Below, one piece after another: positions 11,154 through 21,440 of a stretch of 64,000 nt of DNA. How positions within the stretch are numbered: position 1 is the stretch's first letter; every line of letters begins with the position of its first letter. The notes beneath the pieces were generated by a model. The model saw only the letters and a program-made list of their open reading frames with translations, was not told where the DNA came from and ran no database searches. The stretch spans positions 49,486,274-49,550,273 of the forward strand of contig CM043942.1 of the NCBI GenBank assembly GCA_014529385.2. Reading direction: 5' to 3'. Source of the DNA: Adiantum capillus-veneris (Eukaryota > Streptophyta > Polypodiopsida > Polypodiales > Pteridaceae). Position numbers and translations under genes: made by a program.

Positions 11154-11838
11154 CTAAGCCATAATTTCTAACGGTTCTCGCTGGAGGTGGTTCTTCTCTT
11201 CGAACTCGTTCCATGGGTGGTCCTCCAGGCTCTGTTGACCCTTGAGTCTTTGTCTTACTCTCTGCCTAATACCTTGAATAGAGTGGTGGTTCTTGCAAAT
11301 CCTTGAGCCCTCGTGCGGCTTGATAACCATCTCACTTTCGGTCTGGTTCCATTGTTGCACTCTGTCGAAGCCATGCCTGCAATGATGGTTGGTTTGCTGG
11401 TTGGTCTTGGTTGTTGACCCCTTTTCGTCTCGGAATCTATCTCCATCATCATACACTCGGATTATCTCCAATCTTTGAGCTGGCCTCTCTTTGATACAAA
11501 TGCACTTGTGGCCTCAATAGTCTCAATAGACTAGGGCTCCTTGTTCCCTCTAAGAAGATCACCATGAGCCTGGAATCATTCAAAGGATTTTGGGAGGTGC
11601 TTCCTCCTCGCATAGGTCCATCATAGGTGAAACCTCCTGGCTGTTGACTACCCATTATGAAGAAATATTTGTCTGACGAACTGTCAGTATCACTACCTTC
11701 CTCAATAATCGGTGCTAGCGGATCTAGCCTTGCCTGAGTTACACTCTCTTCTGTGGACACTAAGCTACCTTGGTCACCTGCCACTTTCTGGTCTCTAACA
11801 ATGCATCTTCCTGATCTTAAATTCATCAAACTTATCAA
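11154..11838 (-). pseudogene. gag: Gag N-terminal part
   Basis: Two overlapping frames (11449-11838 and 11154-11471). The first begins MISLMNLRSGR; the NLRSGR signature is typical of Tat/Athila Gag starts, so the true start is probably the Met at 11838 or the next one four codons on. It continues with an acidic Ser-rich segment (EEGSDTDSSSDKYF). The second frame has no recognised domain. The leader lies upstream. Confidence 0.65.
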
Positions 11839-12189
11839 TGCAATTTATCACAAATTCAACCACTCACCTGGCAATGGGTCAGTTTCTGCACAACTTCTTG
11901 CTCTGGCTGAATATACCTGTACACAAGGGTTTTAATTTCGGCAATCGAATCAAAGTATTTATCTGCTAGAGGTTATCTTAGTAATGATTGGTATAATTGG
12001 AGAGTTAATCTCAACCACTACTATATTTTATACACTGCTGATGTTCTGAATTAGGTTTGCTAATCTGAAACTGTACTACCCTCAGTTGTTGGTCAATTTA
12101 CGCAAAAAAGTCTGAATTCAGTCTTTTGCTTCGTCAAATGGGCAAACAAGGTCCAAATTCACTTCTGAAAGAAGTTCTTGAACCCTTAA

Positions 12190-13528
12190 CACTAGGTTGG
12201 TAACCTAACAGGACATAAAAGTGTCCTTTCAGGGTTTTGAAAAAAACCTCCAAAACCATAGTAGATCCACTCATTTTGTAAAATCCTTTCATGAGGTTAT
12301 AGTTCAAGGCCTACTACACATGTAAAAAATAAGAAACTTGTAAAATTTCTCATCTTTTGGTCACACCAAGCCTCCAAAGTTGATGGACCAATATATTTTC
12401 ATCAAAACAGTCATTTCTTACGTTTTGTTGCATAAAAATAAGATTAGGGATTTTTATAGGACCTTAGATAAATTCCCTAGTTAACTTCAATGGGTTGGTG
12501 ATCAGAACATATGATTGCTTCTCACTCACTATTTTTTGTTTTGCCAAAAGAAATAGGTATAAAAAAGTTGAATTTTTACCATTCTGCAAACCTATCATCA
12601 AAGTTTCTATAGCCACGCTCAATACAAATAATATATGCATGTTTTCTTAGTTCCCTATTGTCCTTTAGGTTCATAAGGAGCCATGGAGCATGTCAAAATA
12701 ATAATACATCTCTTACCAAGGGGAATCTTGGGGACAGAGATGAAGTGCTAAATACAGCAAACATGAAAAAACTGGGTTCAACATTATGAGTTGTAGAATC
12801 CCATAGAAACTATTCAATATCTAGGCAAATTTGATCCTTATGACTAGATATGGTCACTACCTACAAAATGCATGTAGTTGTCACAAGAAACTAACAATAT
12901 TGAAAAAGCTATACTTGATATACTAGAATGTTTTGTTTTCTTCTATAATTGAAAAAATCAACCATCGTTGTCTACTATGAAAAATAGGGTATTAGGTGCC
13001 CCAAAAATCAAGGAATATTAGCTTTATGTTACAATATGCGACATAGAAAATCAAAACTGCATTTGGATATCATGAAAGCCACCAAAAAAATCATAGAAGA
13101 GCTAAAATTGGCTAAAAAACAGGATTTAACAATTTTTGTAATTTGGTCGTAACTTACAACTTTAACATTTATTTCTCCCTAGAAGCATCAGGACATGTTG
13201 AGGAATAATAAAGATAGTTCTCTAGCATTATAGACCTCACAAACATGAATTCTAGAGTGGTATAGTTGCAAAAAGTTGGAAAAAGCCAAAAACAGGACCC
13301 GTTTTTTCACACAGTTTAGGTTGTGAAATGTTGTGCAAGGACAAGGTTAAAGATGGAATTGATATTCCAAAAAAATGTCGAGTTTTTTTCAGCTCATGAG
13401 ACAACTTTCTAGACAGATAGCACCTCAAAATCCATTTTGAAACTCTTGACATAATTCAAGGAAAATGGTCACTTACCAGGACATAAAAATGTTCTAGGAC
13501 ATAAAAGTGTCCCATTACCAACCTAGTG
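12190..13528 (-). mobile_element. CACTAG-ended non-autonomous DNA element, copy 1
   Basis: 1339-bp segment starting CACTAGGTTGGTAA and ending TTACCAACCTAGTG, flanked on both sides by TTAA. Subterminal copies of AGGACATAAAAGTGTCC lie just inside both ends. An inverted relative occurs at 21441-22766, alignable along its whole length by eye. There is no coding capacity, so this is a large MITE-like element moved in trans. CACTA-type termini are suggestive, but a palindromic 4-bp flank is not the 3-bp duplication usual for CACTA elements. The strand assignment is arbitrary (opposite to copy 2). Confidence 0.72.
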
Positions 13529-13589
13529 TTAAGCCAAATGGGACCTCATTGTCTATGCCAGGTCAAATTTTCTTTGCAGTATGCCCAAT

Positions 13590-13613
13590 AGACATCCTAC
13601 GCGTAGGATGTCT
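13590..13613. repeat. 24-bp perfect palindrome, copy 1
   Basis: Arm AGACATCCTACG followed directly by its reverse complement, centre ACGCGT, no spacer. Flanks are unrelated to those of the other copies, so the palindrome itself is the repeated unit. Confidence 0.9.
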
Positions 13614-13865
13614 CCAGCTGTGTTTTGCCTGGATTTTTGCACTGTTGTTCCCTCTTGTTGTGCTGAGCTTACAACTGCTTTTACCTTTTGATTTGGACAC
13701 CTATTAGCTGGTCAATGAGTCAGAAATTTGTTCCGACGGCTTGTTGATGGTATTGATCAGTTTAATCAACTCCAAATTGGACCAAAATTGACTAGGAGGC
13801 TTGCCTTAGGCTATCTAACACCTTACTATGCTCAAAGTCAAAGTCTGGCTTCATTTTCTTGTATT

Positions 13866-13889
13866 AGACATCCTACGCGTAGGATGTCT
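13866..13889. repeat. 24-bp perfect palindrome, copy 2
   Basis: Identical to the palindrome at 13590-13613, 276 bp further on, in the same retrotransposon leader. Confidence 0.9.
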
Positions 13890-13990
13890 TTTTCATCATA
13901 ATGGTTTCAAACTCAAAGCCCAGGCTCCCCTTGAGTTGCTGATCACTTTGGTATACTCAGAATTCAGTTTAGAGTCCCAAATCACTCAGA

Positions 13991-14014
13991 AGACATGCTA
14001 CGCGTAGGATTTCT
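13991..14014. repeat. 24-bp palindrome, copy 3, two mismatches
   Basis: Same sequence with one change in each arm (AGACATG for AGACATC, GGATTTCT for GGATGTCT); the core CTACGCGTAG is intact. Confidence 0.85.
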
Positions 14015-14354
14015 TTTTGGCCTGTTTGACCCCAGATTTATCCCACAGCTGCTTTTCTAGTCAAAAGTGCTTGAGTCCGCTTTGAATCCAATTTTCTTAC
14101 CCAAATGAGGTGAAACCTCTTTCAGTCACTCAATATATCATGCAAGACATGCTCATGCAGCCATCTTATGGTTTTGGTTTCAAAATAATGTTTTGCTACT
14201 ATTTGGGTAGGATGTCTAGCAATTTCAGTCTATTTGGCCTTATCTTGTCAAGCTATGGCCAAATTTCCACTTTCCAATTGAAATTAGGGTAAACCCTCCC
14301 TCCTGAACACACTGGTCAACTCAAAATCCCAAAATTGCTCCCAGATTGGCCTGT

Positions 14355-14378
14355 AGACATCCTACGCGTAGGATGTCT
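14355..14378. repeat. 24-bp perfect palindrome, copy 4
   Basis: Identical to copies 1 and 2. Half-sites GTAGGATGTCT also occur near 14206-14216 in the leader and at 15280-15290 inside the LTR. Confidence 0.9.
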
Positions 14379-14908
14379 CCTGGCTTAAAATTAAAATTTT
14401 TTCTGACAGGAATGCTCCTAATGCTCTGTAGATCTATCAAAAACACTCACAGTAACTTTTGGACTTCAATTAGGCTTTCAAACACACTTTTGCGTCTTTT
14501 TGCGTCTTTTACAAACTTGTAATGATTCTACCAAGCAAGTGTACATGCATGAAATGCTCTAGATCCTGAATCATGATGTCCTACTTACTCTACTCCTACC
14601 TATCGTATGAAATGGTGATAATGGTGTTTTTGGTTGCTTTTTGGCCTCTCCGGACTCTCAAGCTCTCCTCTCACCGCTTCTACCATTCCAACTCCTACTC
14701 TAGGAATCGACTACTACCTAAAACTACCTAAGTCAACCTCGTCTACCTAAGTCGAAGGATCTAGGCCAGACACACGCTTCCTAGACTCCCTCTAAGACCT
14801 AGAGAGTCCTCCACCCTCTGATCCTATCTAAATGTAAAGCAACAATCTTGGTAAGCCAAAAATCCCAATCCTCAAGGATTAGTTTCAGTCACCTAGCTAA
14901 GGTTTTCG

Positions 14909-14926
14909 TCCCCGGCAGTGGCGCCA
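14909..14926 (-). other. Primer-binding site, Tat/Athila type
   Basis: On the minus strand TGGCGCCACTGCCGGGGA, one base from the LTR end. It matches the TGGCGCC-GCCGGGGA primer sites used by many plant Tat/Athila elements (tRNA-Asp type as I recall). Confidence 0.85.
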
Positions 14927-14927
14927 A

Positions 14928-15560
14928 TGTTGGACGGATACGCCGCGACGGACGTCAGCACAGCGAGAACTCACCTAACATGTAACGTCAGCTAAGGACG
15001 AAGCTCGACCCGCAGGTGCGTGGAAGCAAGCATAAGGTGTCAACCTACACTCGACCAACTCCTAACCAATTCCTACAGAGGTCTCTACCAATTGTCCAAG
15101 TCACAGCCTTCAAGAGTGCAAGAGAGGAAACTTCCTACAACGCTTTCTAGAGCCGAACACCCATCAAACAATCTCGAAACACCATGGAACTTGAAGGAGA
15201 CCCTACTAATACCAATAGGTCACTCTCCCTAAGGTCTATGAACCAAAATCCCGACCCAAAACACCCGGTGTAGAAACACGTAGGATGTCTGGCCGAAATC
15301 TGCAGGTCTTCGTTTCCGAAATCTAAAGTGCCTAATGTGTAGTTCTACTCAATGTGAACGCGTGGATATGCTGCAATGCAAAATCGGACAACGTATGCTC
15401 ACCCAAACAACCGATGAAGCTCGTAGAAGGAGCTCACAAAGCCGGACCGTACGCGCGCAATGTTGGTATCGGCGCGTAGCTCTAGTCGGGGGCAACACGC
15501 TGCACTTCTCCGCACTCGATTCCGACCATCGGAGCACACGTAGCGTCAAGATGAAGCTCA

Positions 15561-15599
<39 letters not shown>

Positions 15600-15882
15600 A
15601 CAGTACGCTCACTCATAGACTTCAAACCCATTTTAAAATGACAAAAGGTTTTTCATTAAGGTCAAAAAGTGGTATATATACCTTACAATGTCTCAAACCC
15701 TAAAGTTCCAAAATCAACCATCTACTCAATCTAACTATCAAAACTGGGATACAATCTGGAAACTTCTGTAAGTCCCAATAATTACAAGGTGAAAAATTGG
15801 GTTTTCCTTAATGAATGAATAATTACAAAAATAATAGTCCTCCGAGTAGTTAGATGCCATGGGGTGTGTCCAACTTCTAACA
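14928..15882 (-). repeat. 5' LTR of the Tat/Athila-like element
   Basis: 955 bp. On the minus strand it starts TGTTAGAAGTTGG and ends TCCAACA next to the PBS; on the plus strand it runs from TGTTGGACGG to CTTCTAACA. A TATA-like TATATATA lies at 15673-15680 and a CT/GA microsatellite at 15563-15595. The right flank is pol of another lineage. Its 3' partner LTR is outside the window, so age cannot be estimated. Confidence 0.8.
15563..15595. repeat. (CT)n microsatellite in LTR
   Basis: About 16 uninterrupted CT units. The open frames across it that read LSLSLS or RERERE are artefacts of the repeat. Confidence 0.95.
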
Positions 15883-15910
15883 CATTGGGCAAGGAGCTAC
15901 GATAGAGACA

Positions 15911-16391
15911 ATGGTCAAGGTGGGTGACCTACCAGAGACATTTGTTGCCTTGATTGACCATGGCAATAAACATAATGTCAAAGAGCTTATTCAACAAGTG
16001 CAAATTACCAATGGACATAGATCATGGTTGGATGGTTAAGGTAGCAAATAATTCATTAGGTGACTTATATGCAGCTTGTCCTAGTGTGAAAGTGACTATT
16101 GGAGATGTAAAGGAAGAGCATAATTTCTTTGTACATGACACATCTTCTTATGATCTCATCCTTGGACAACCCTACATTGTAGGGATTAGAATGGAAACAA
16201 AGCTAATGGATGATGGTTCTGCTTATGCTAGGATAAGAAGTGAAGATGGAAAACATGCTGTTCAATTTCTCACTGTCTGTGTGCATCATGAAAGAAATTG
16301 TGACAGTCTCCGAGAGCGCCCATTGCCCAGATTGAGTAAAGAGTTTTATGATCATCAAGAGAGAATGGGTTTTGGCCAGGTACCATTCTAG
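15911..16391 (+). pseudogene. pol: Retropepsin domain, DHG-type
   Basis: Aspartic protease that cuts the polyprotein. VGDLPETFVALIDHG is read in one frame from about 15911. After a frameshift near 15957 the second frame carries INIMSKSLFNKCKLP, KVTIGDVKEEHNFFVHD and YDLILGQPYI, the usual flap and LGxP wall. The active-site triplet is DHG rather than DTG/DSG. Whether DHG is the lineage norm or decay cannot be settled from one copy, although I recall DHG in relatives. Confidence 0.75.
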
Positions 16392-16504
16392 AGCGGGATT
16401 ATGATGGTACAAAAAGGGAAAGGTTCTCACATAAGGAGGTTTTCTGTACAGGTTTTGCAAGTCTAACAGAATATGGATATGTCTCTTTTCTAAAATGTGA
16501 GAAC

Positions 16505-17200
16505 TTGAGTCGAGGTTCCTGCAAACATGTCCATAGTCTAGGAAAGGAGTGGAAAGAACATGGTTTGCTAGGAAACAATGAAAACATAATAGGTGTGTTT
16601 GAGGAGTTTTCTTTTGTGGACACATTACAAGATCTGCAGTCTATAGTAGATTATCCTTTGCATGACCAAAATGAGATAGTGAAAGTGTGCTCACTTGAAA
16701 TGTACAATGTGGTTGAGGCATTTCAAAAGGAACAAGAGGATAGGAAGCAAAAACATGAAGTAAAGGTGGACACCAAGTACAAGACTATGGCAAAGAAGGT
16801 GAAACCAATGGCACTTCCTTTGCCAAAGGAATGCAAGGAAAAGCTAGAACATGCTTCTTTGCAACCTAGTCTCAGATATCCAAAAGGGATTGGACACAGG
16901 TTTACAAAGGAATCTCTAAAGCAATTGAAGATTGGGAATGAGGACTCCTTGACACAGGTTGAAAGGGAATGTTTTGAAGAGATGCTCTCTAAACATGGAA
17001 AAGCATTTGCATTTGAGCCACATGAGATAGGATGTGTAGATCCTCCCGTTGTTTCTCCTAGGGTGATCTTTACCATACCTCATGTACCTTGGACCTTACG
17101 GCCAATACCAGTTCCAAAGGCTCACTTACCAAAGTTAATTGAGCTGCTAAGTGAGAAGATCAAGATGGGTATTTTGGAGCCTTCATGTGCTCCATACTGA
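16505..17200 (+). pseudogene. pol: Protease-RT linker and RT start
   Basis: 231 residues of pol. The N-terminal part has no recognised domain and includes the charged run EAFQKEQEDRKQKHEVK. The C-terminal third enters the RT N-terminus: FEPHEIGCVDPPVVSPRVIFTIPH, PWTLRPIPVPKAHLPKLIELL, KMGILEPSCAPY. TGA at 17198-17200 ends the frame; the next RT segment follows at once in another frame. Confidence 0.75.
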
Positions 17201-17941
17201 AACCGGTGATTCACAGTACCAAAGAAGAATGGAGCTTTGCGCTTCATCCAAGATATGCAGCCAGTCAACAAAGTCACAATCAGGAATATGGGTACAGGGC
17301 CAATTGTGGATGAGTTTGCAGAAGCATTTGCAGGAAGGGCAATATATTCTATGGGAGATTTGTACTCAGGGTATGATCAATTCCAACTAGCAATGGAAAG
17401 CAGGGATCTGCTGACTACCATGAGGACACCTTTGGGTTTGGTAAGGATGTGTACCTTACCATAGGGAGAAACCAATTCAGTTGCACATATGATGAATGGT
17501 ATGAATAAGGTCTTACGTGACTTTATTCCCCAAGTAACTATGCCCTTTCTTGATGATGTTCCTATCAAAGTATGTGAATTAAGTAATAAAGATGAAGCTT
17601 TGGATTCCAAGGGGTGCCGCAACTTTGTGGCACAACACATAGATTATTGTGACAAGATCCTATCCAGACTGGAAGAGGTGAACCTTACCCTCTCAGGACA
17701 AAAGTCTGTGTTTGGAGTGAAGGAGGTGTTGATTGTTGGGCACATGTGTGGTCCCAATGGGAGATGCCCTTGTCCAGTAAAAATTGATGCAATCCAGAAG
17801 ATGAAGGAGGTATACATATCTATGAGTGAAGTTTGCAGATTTCTTGGTGCATGTGTGTTTTATGTTATATGGATTCCACATTATGCACATGTAGCAGATC
17901 CTTTGTACCAGTTGTTAAGGAAAAATCAAAAGTTTCATTGA
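17201..17941 (+). pseudogene. pol: Reverse transcriptase domain, FLDD box
   Basis: RT fingers and palm spread over two frames: VPKKNGALRFIQDMQPVNKVT, VDEFAEAFAGRAIYSMGDLYSGYDQFQL, TMRTPLGLVRMCTLP, then after a break SVAHMMNGMNKVLRDFIPQVTMPFLDDVPIK. FLDD occupies the place of YxDD. The connection region follows (VCRFLGACVFYVIWIPHYAHVADPLYQLLRK). Frame changes near 17230 and 17465 make it non-functional. Confidence 0.82.
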
Positions 17942-18580
17942 GGAGACGCACAAGCAAGGGCTATAAGAAAGCTAAAGGATTTGCTAAAACAAGAACCGAC
18001 TTTAAGAAAGGTAAACTATGAGTGTGGAAAGCCAGTAATAGTGACAGTGGATACGAGTCCAATAGGAATTGGATGGGCAATATGGCAGCATGACGAAGAG
18101 GGACATAGGTATGTGTTAAGGTTTGGAGCCAAGGTTCTAAGTACACAACAAAGGAACTACCCATAGGTAAAATGGGAGTTGTGGGGCATGGTCACAACAC
18201 TAAAGTGTGAAAAGGAGTACTTGATTGGAGCATATGTGGTTGTGAAAACATATTGTCTGCCAATCCTTGGAATGATTACAAGCTGCTCAGCACCAAACAT
18301 TGCCATGCTAAGATGGATTTCCTACATTAAGTCCTTGAATCCTGAGTTCACGTATATTGTAGGAAAAGACAATCCGGTAGCAGATATGCTATCAAGGGCA
18401 AGGTATGAGTATGAGCAAGACATGGTAGATGATAGTGAAGATGTAGGCACAAGGTTCTACTCCATTAATCATGTTGAGCATAATGATGTTGGCACACCTA
18501 GTGCACTTGAGTTGTTTTTAGAAGAAAGAAGATTGGTTGTTCATTGGTCATTATTTGAGTACTTTAACAAAACACGGTGA
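17942..18580 (+). pseudogene. pol: RNase H domain
   Basis: RNA-degrading domain of RT. VIVTVDTSPIGIGWAIWQHDEEGHRYVLRFGAKVLSTQQRNYP is followed in the next frame by KWELWGMV, then IAMLRWISYIKSLNPEFTYIVGKDNPVADMLSRARYE. The first Asp (VTVDTS), the Glu of the KWEL helix and the final Asp of VADMLSR are all visible. Stops and shifts occur near 18164 and 18580. Confidence 0.78.
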
Positions 18581-18589
18581 TTGGTCTGA

Positions 18590-19495
18590 GCATGAGTTTA
18601 AGAGGATACACAGAAAAGCATATGGGTACTTTTTGCAGGATGGTTACTTATGGAAACATCCAAAATAGAGGGGTGCTATACCACAAAGGGTAGTATGTAA
18701 CAAACAGAGTCAAGTAAAGCTCATGCAGGAGTTTCATGAGAACCTATGGGCTGGACACCGTGGTGTGCGGGCAACCTTTTCAAAGCTAAAGGAAAGATAT
18801 TGGTGGAAAGGTATGTACAAGGATGTATCCCTCTTTGTGGAATCATGTGTAATATGTCAAATGTATTCAAATGTGTGACATCGTGATAGGTTGCATCCTT
18901 CTTATCCACTAGCCATGCATTACACATGGGTTGTGGATCTAGTCACCATGCCTTTAGGAGTCTGGCAAATGAGGTACTTGGTTCTTGCAAGAGAAGACTT
19001 GACTAATCAGGTTGAAGGGCGAGCTTTAAGGACAAAGACTACAGAGGCAGTATGTAAATTTCTCCTTGAGGATGTAATATGCCGCTATCGTTGTGTGGGA
19101 AAGATAACTGGAGAAAGAGGAGAGCTGGATGCCGAGGAAGCAAGGAATTCTTTTCTAGGATAGGAATCAAGATTTCCCTTACCACCGCTCACAATCCGGA
19201 AGTCAACGGGAAAAGTGAAAGAGGGCATCCGCCAATCATCAAAGCCTTGGCTAAAGCTTGTGAAGGGAGAATTAGTGAGTGGTCAAAACTATTTCCATAT
19301 GCTCTATGGACTGATCACACGACACACAGCTCAATAATTGGCTACATGCCTGTAGAATTGATGTATGGTCAAAAGACTGTAATGCCCATTGAAGAGACCA
19401 TTCCCACATGGAATGTATTGCAGGAAAGAGAATCAAGGTATTCAAAAGAAGAGAGGATAGTCATCCGGCTGATGAAGTAAGTGAGAATGAAGTTT
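18590..19495 (+). pseudogene. pol: Integrase: zinc finger and catalytic core
   Basis: DNA strand-transfer enzyme. The zinc-binding part is near 18720-18870 (EFHENLWAGHRG ... SCVICQ). The core has VVDLVTMPLGVW, YLVLAREDLTNQVEGRALRTKTTEAV, a TGERGELDAEEARNSF segment (E where the second catalytic Asp is expected), then a frame change to LTTAHNPEVNGKSERGHPP with the catalytic Glu, and HSSIIGYMPVELMYGQ. Ends near 19495 with VLQERE. It is decayed. Confidence 0.8.
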
Positions 19496-19534
19496 TGGAA
19501 TCACCTAGTGAAGATGAAGAAGAAGAAACTCCAA

Positions 19535-19550
19535 GAGAGTCAAACTTGCA
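19535..19550 (+). repeat. 16-bp direct repeat, left copy
   Basis: GAGAGTCAAACTTGCA, repeated exactly at 21283-21298. Sequence left of this copy and right of the other belongs to the same FLDD element, so the 1.73 kb between them is an insertion. Confidence 0.85.
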
Positions 19551-19840
19551 GGGTGAAAGCATGTTAACATGTCACGCTTTTTGTGCTAGTTAGCAGTTTC
19601 AAGTTAGCACATCTTCAAAAAGTTGGGCGTCCGGTAATTTTTTTACAAATAATATCAAAATTTGTCGAAGGTTGTACATTTGGATTCCTTGTTTCAAGTG
19701 ATTTCTATTGATATATCATATGCAATAGATCTTGGAGATGTAGCTCAAGTTATTGTACTAGTTAGCATATGTCAAAATTGTGCTAGTTAGCATTGTCCGG
19801 GACATGAAAAAGCATGACAGGTTAACATGCTTTCACCCTG
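19549..19840. mobile_element. 292-bp inverted-repeat (MITE-like) element
   Basis: Begins CAGGGTGAAAGCATGTTAAC and ends with its inverse; about 27 of the outer 29 bases match. Further inside, GCTAGTTAGCA-like phrases recur in both orientations. There is no ORF and no clear target duplication (left flank ACTTG, right flank ATACA). A foldback or MITE-like element is the simplest reading. Confidence 0.65.
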
Positions 19841-19849
19841 ATACACTTT

Positions 19850-20004
19850 GAGCTGTACTAATGCAAAAAGACCCCCAATCCTCTTTCATGCGTCCTATCT
19901 ACTTATCTAATTGTGTCATGATTCCATCAGAAAAAGGATTCACTGCGGTAGCCCACATGGTGCTTGCATTGATGTTTGCCACTACAAAGTTCCGCTTGTA
20001 TCTA
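19850..20004 (+). pseudogene. RNase H fragment of Tat type
   Basis: VLMQKDPQSSFMRPIYLSNCVMIPSEKGFTAVAHMVLALMFATTKFRLYL resembles the first RNase H of the Tat-type pol at 28602-32404 (LLQQDPHSTRIRPIYFASRVMN), not the chromovirus sequence that follows. It is fused directly to chromovirus pol at about 20005, so this is a chimera of two families. Confidence 0.7.
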
Positions 20005-21281
20005 CATGGCCTGATCCAAGGAATCTACATGAGTTGCAAAGCTTTATTGGTGTGTGTGCATACAATAAATGCTTCATAGAGAAATTATCATAAATAGCGG
20101 GAGCATTACATGACTTAACAAAAAAGAACGTTAAGTATGCATGGACTGCAAAATAACAAAATGCTTTTAAGAAGCTCAAAGAGAAGCCAACCTCTTAACC
20201 TGTGATTTACTCAATCTCTCAAAACCATTTGAGGTCCAATGTGATGCTTGTGGAGATTGCTTTGGAGCAGTCTTGCTTCAAAAAGGGCATGCCATAGCAT
20301 ACGAGAGTCGAAGATTCAATTCCGATGAGTGAGTATTGGGCATATACAAAAAGAAGCTACTAGCTATTCTACATGCCATAAACACATGGAAGCATATCTT
20401 CTGGAGATTCCATTCATCCTATGAACGGATCACCAAAGCCTTAAGTACTTTATGATGCAAACCAAGATTTTCAATAAACAAATGAGGTGGGAAAATTTTC
20501 TTTTGCAATTTAACTTTCATATTGCTCACATCGCTGGCAAGCACAAATTACAATCATGTGACTGATGCACTATCACAATGACCAAGGGCAAATGCAGTGT
20601 CTATAGCAACTCACAATGATCTATCTTTCATGATAGATGAGTATGCTAATGATCCCAATTTCAAAGATATAATTTCAGCCCCTGCATTAGGGAAGAAAGA
20701 GGAACCATTCACCTTGCAGGATGGTTATCTTCTCTATGGCAATAGGCTATCAGTTACTAGCTCACTCTGTGAGAAAGTAATTTCTGAATCCCATGCCCCT
20801 TCTTATGCCGAGCATAGATGGATTCAACTTACTCTTCAAGGATTAGAGACCTACTTCTATTGGCCTTCCATAAAACTAGACATACAAGGGTATGTTTTGA
20901 AATGCGTGGTATGCCAAAAGACAAAGTATGATAGAGGGAAGCAACCATGATTTATCCAGGCATTTCCAATGCCTAATTCACCATGTGAGAGAATATCCAT
21001 GGATTTTATCATTGAATTTCCCAAGTCTATCCATGAGAATACAAGAATATGGACAATAGTTGTTGACAAGTTTAGCAAACAAGCACATTCTATACCTGTC
21101 AAGAAGACTATTAAGGCACATCAAATGGCAACCCTCTTTATATGTCAGATTTCTAAGTACCATACCTTGCCAACATCCATAGTGTCAAAAAAAGATCCTA
21201 GAATGACCAGTAATTTTTGGAAGGGTCTCTTTGAGAATCTAGGAACAAGGCTAAATTTCTCTTTGGCCTATCACCCACAAA
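20005..21281 (+). pseudogene. pol: Chromovirus pol fragment (copy D)
   Basis: Homologous to copy A pol from about 2910 to 4173: WPDPRNLHELQSFIGVCAY, the RNase H end in broken frames, then intact stretches THNDLSFMIDEYANDP, GLETYFYWPSIKLDIQGYVLKCVVCQKTKYD, MDFIIEFPKSIHE and KDPRMTSNFWKGLFENLGTRLNF. It stops mid-core at CACCCACAAAC. Many stops and indels make it clearly older than copies A and B. Confidence 0.8.
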
Positions 21282-21282
21282 C

Positions 21283-21298
21283 GAGAGTCAAACTTGCA
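21283..21298 (+). repeat. 16-bp direct repeat, right copy
   Basis: Exact copy of 19535-19550. It bounds the chimeric insert on the right and is followed by the terminal part of the FLDD element. Confidence 0.85.
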
Positions 21299-21337
21299 AA
21301 TATCGACTGTGGCACATACCAGAGGATGTGCAGGTTT

Positions 21338-21349
21338 AGAGGGGGTGGA
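21338..21349 (+). other. Polypurine tract before 3' LTR
   Basis: AGAGGGGGTGGA directly before TGTCGTG. Purine tracts in this position prime plus-strand DNA synthesis; this fixes the LTR start at 21350. Confidence 0.7.
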
Positions 21350-21440
21350 TGTCGTGTTGTGGCACGTGCATAGTGGGAACAAAAGCTAAGCCCTACAATA
21401 TTATGGATTTTAGTGTATGCCTTAGTGTGCATAAGTATAT

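Larger units (their letters stand above)
11839..14908 (-). other. Leader between PBS and gag
   Basis: Non-coding leader of about 3.07 kb, or about 1.73 kb without the DNA element at 12190-13528. It holds four copies of a 24-bp palindrome (separate entries). No ORF with recognisable content. Long leaders are known in some Tat elements. Confidence 0.6.
8856..15882 (-). mobile_element. Tat/Athila-like Ty3/gypsy element, 5' half
   Basis: Minus-strand element read from right to left: 5' LTR (15882 to 14928), PBS, leader of about 3 kb, and gag (11838 down to 8856), where the chromovirus tandem is inserted. Pol is not in the window. The N-terminal Gag motif NLRSGR, the PBS type and the paired CCHC knuckles place it near the Tat/Athila branch. 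A 1.34-kb DNA element sits in the leader. It is itself inserted in the FLDD-lineage pol whose remains begin at 15883. Confidence 0.82.

Noticed and set aside
13590-14378. CRISPR-like array
   Set aside because: The repeat is a palindrome with irregular spacing (276, 125 and 364 bp), inside a plant retrotransposon leader.
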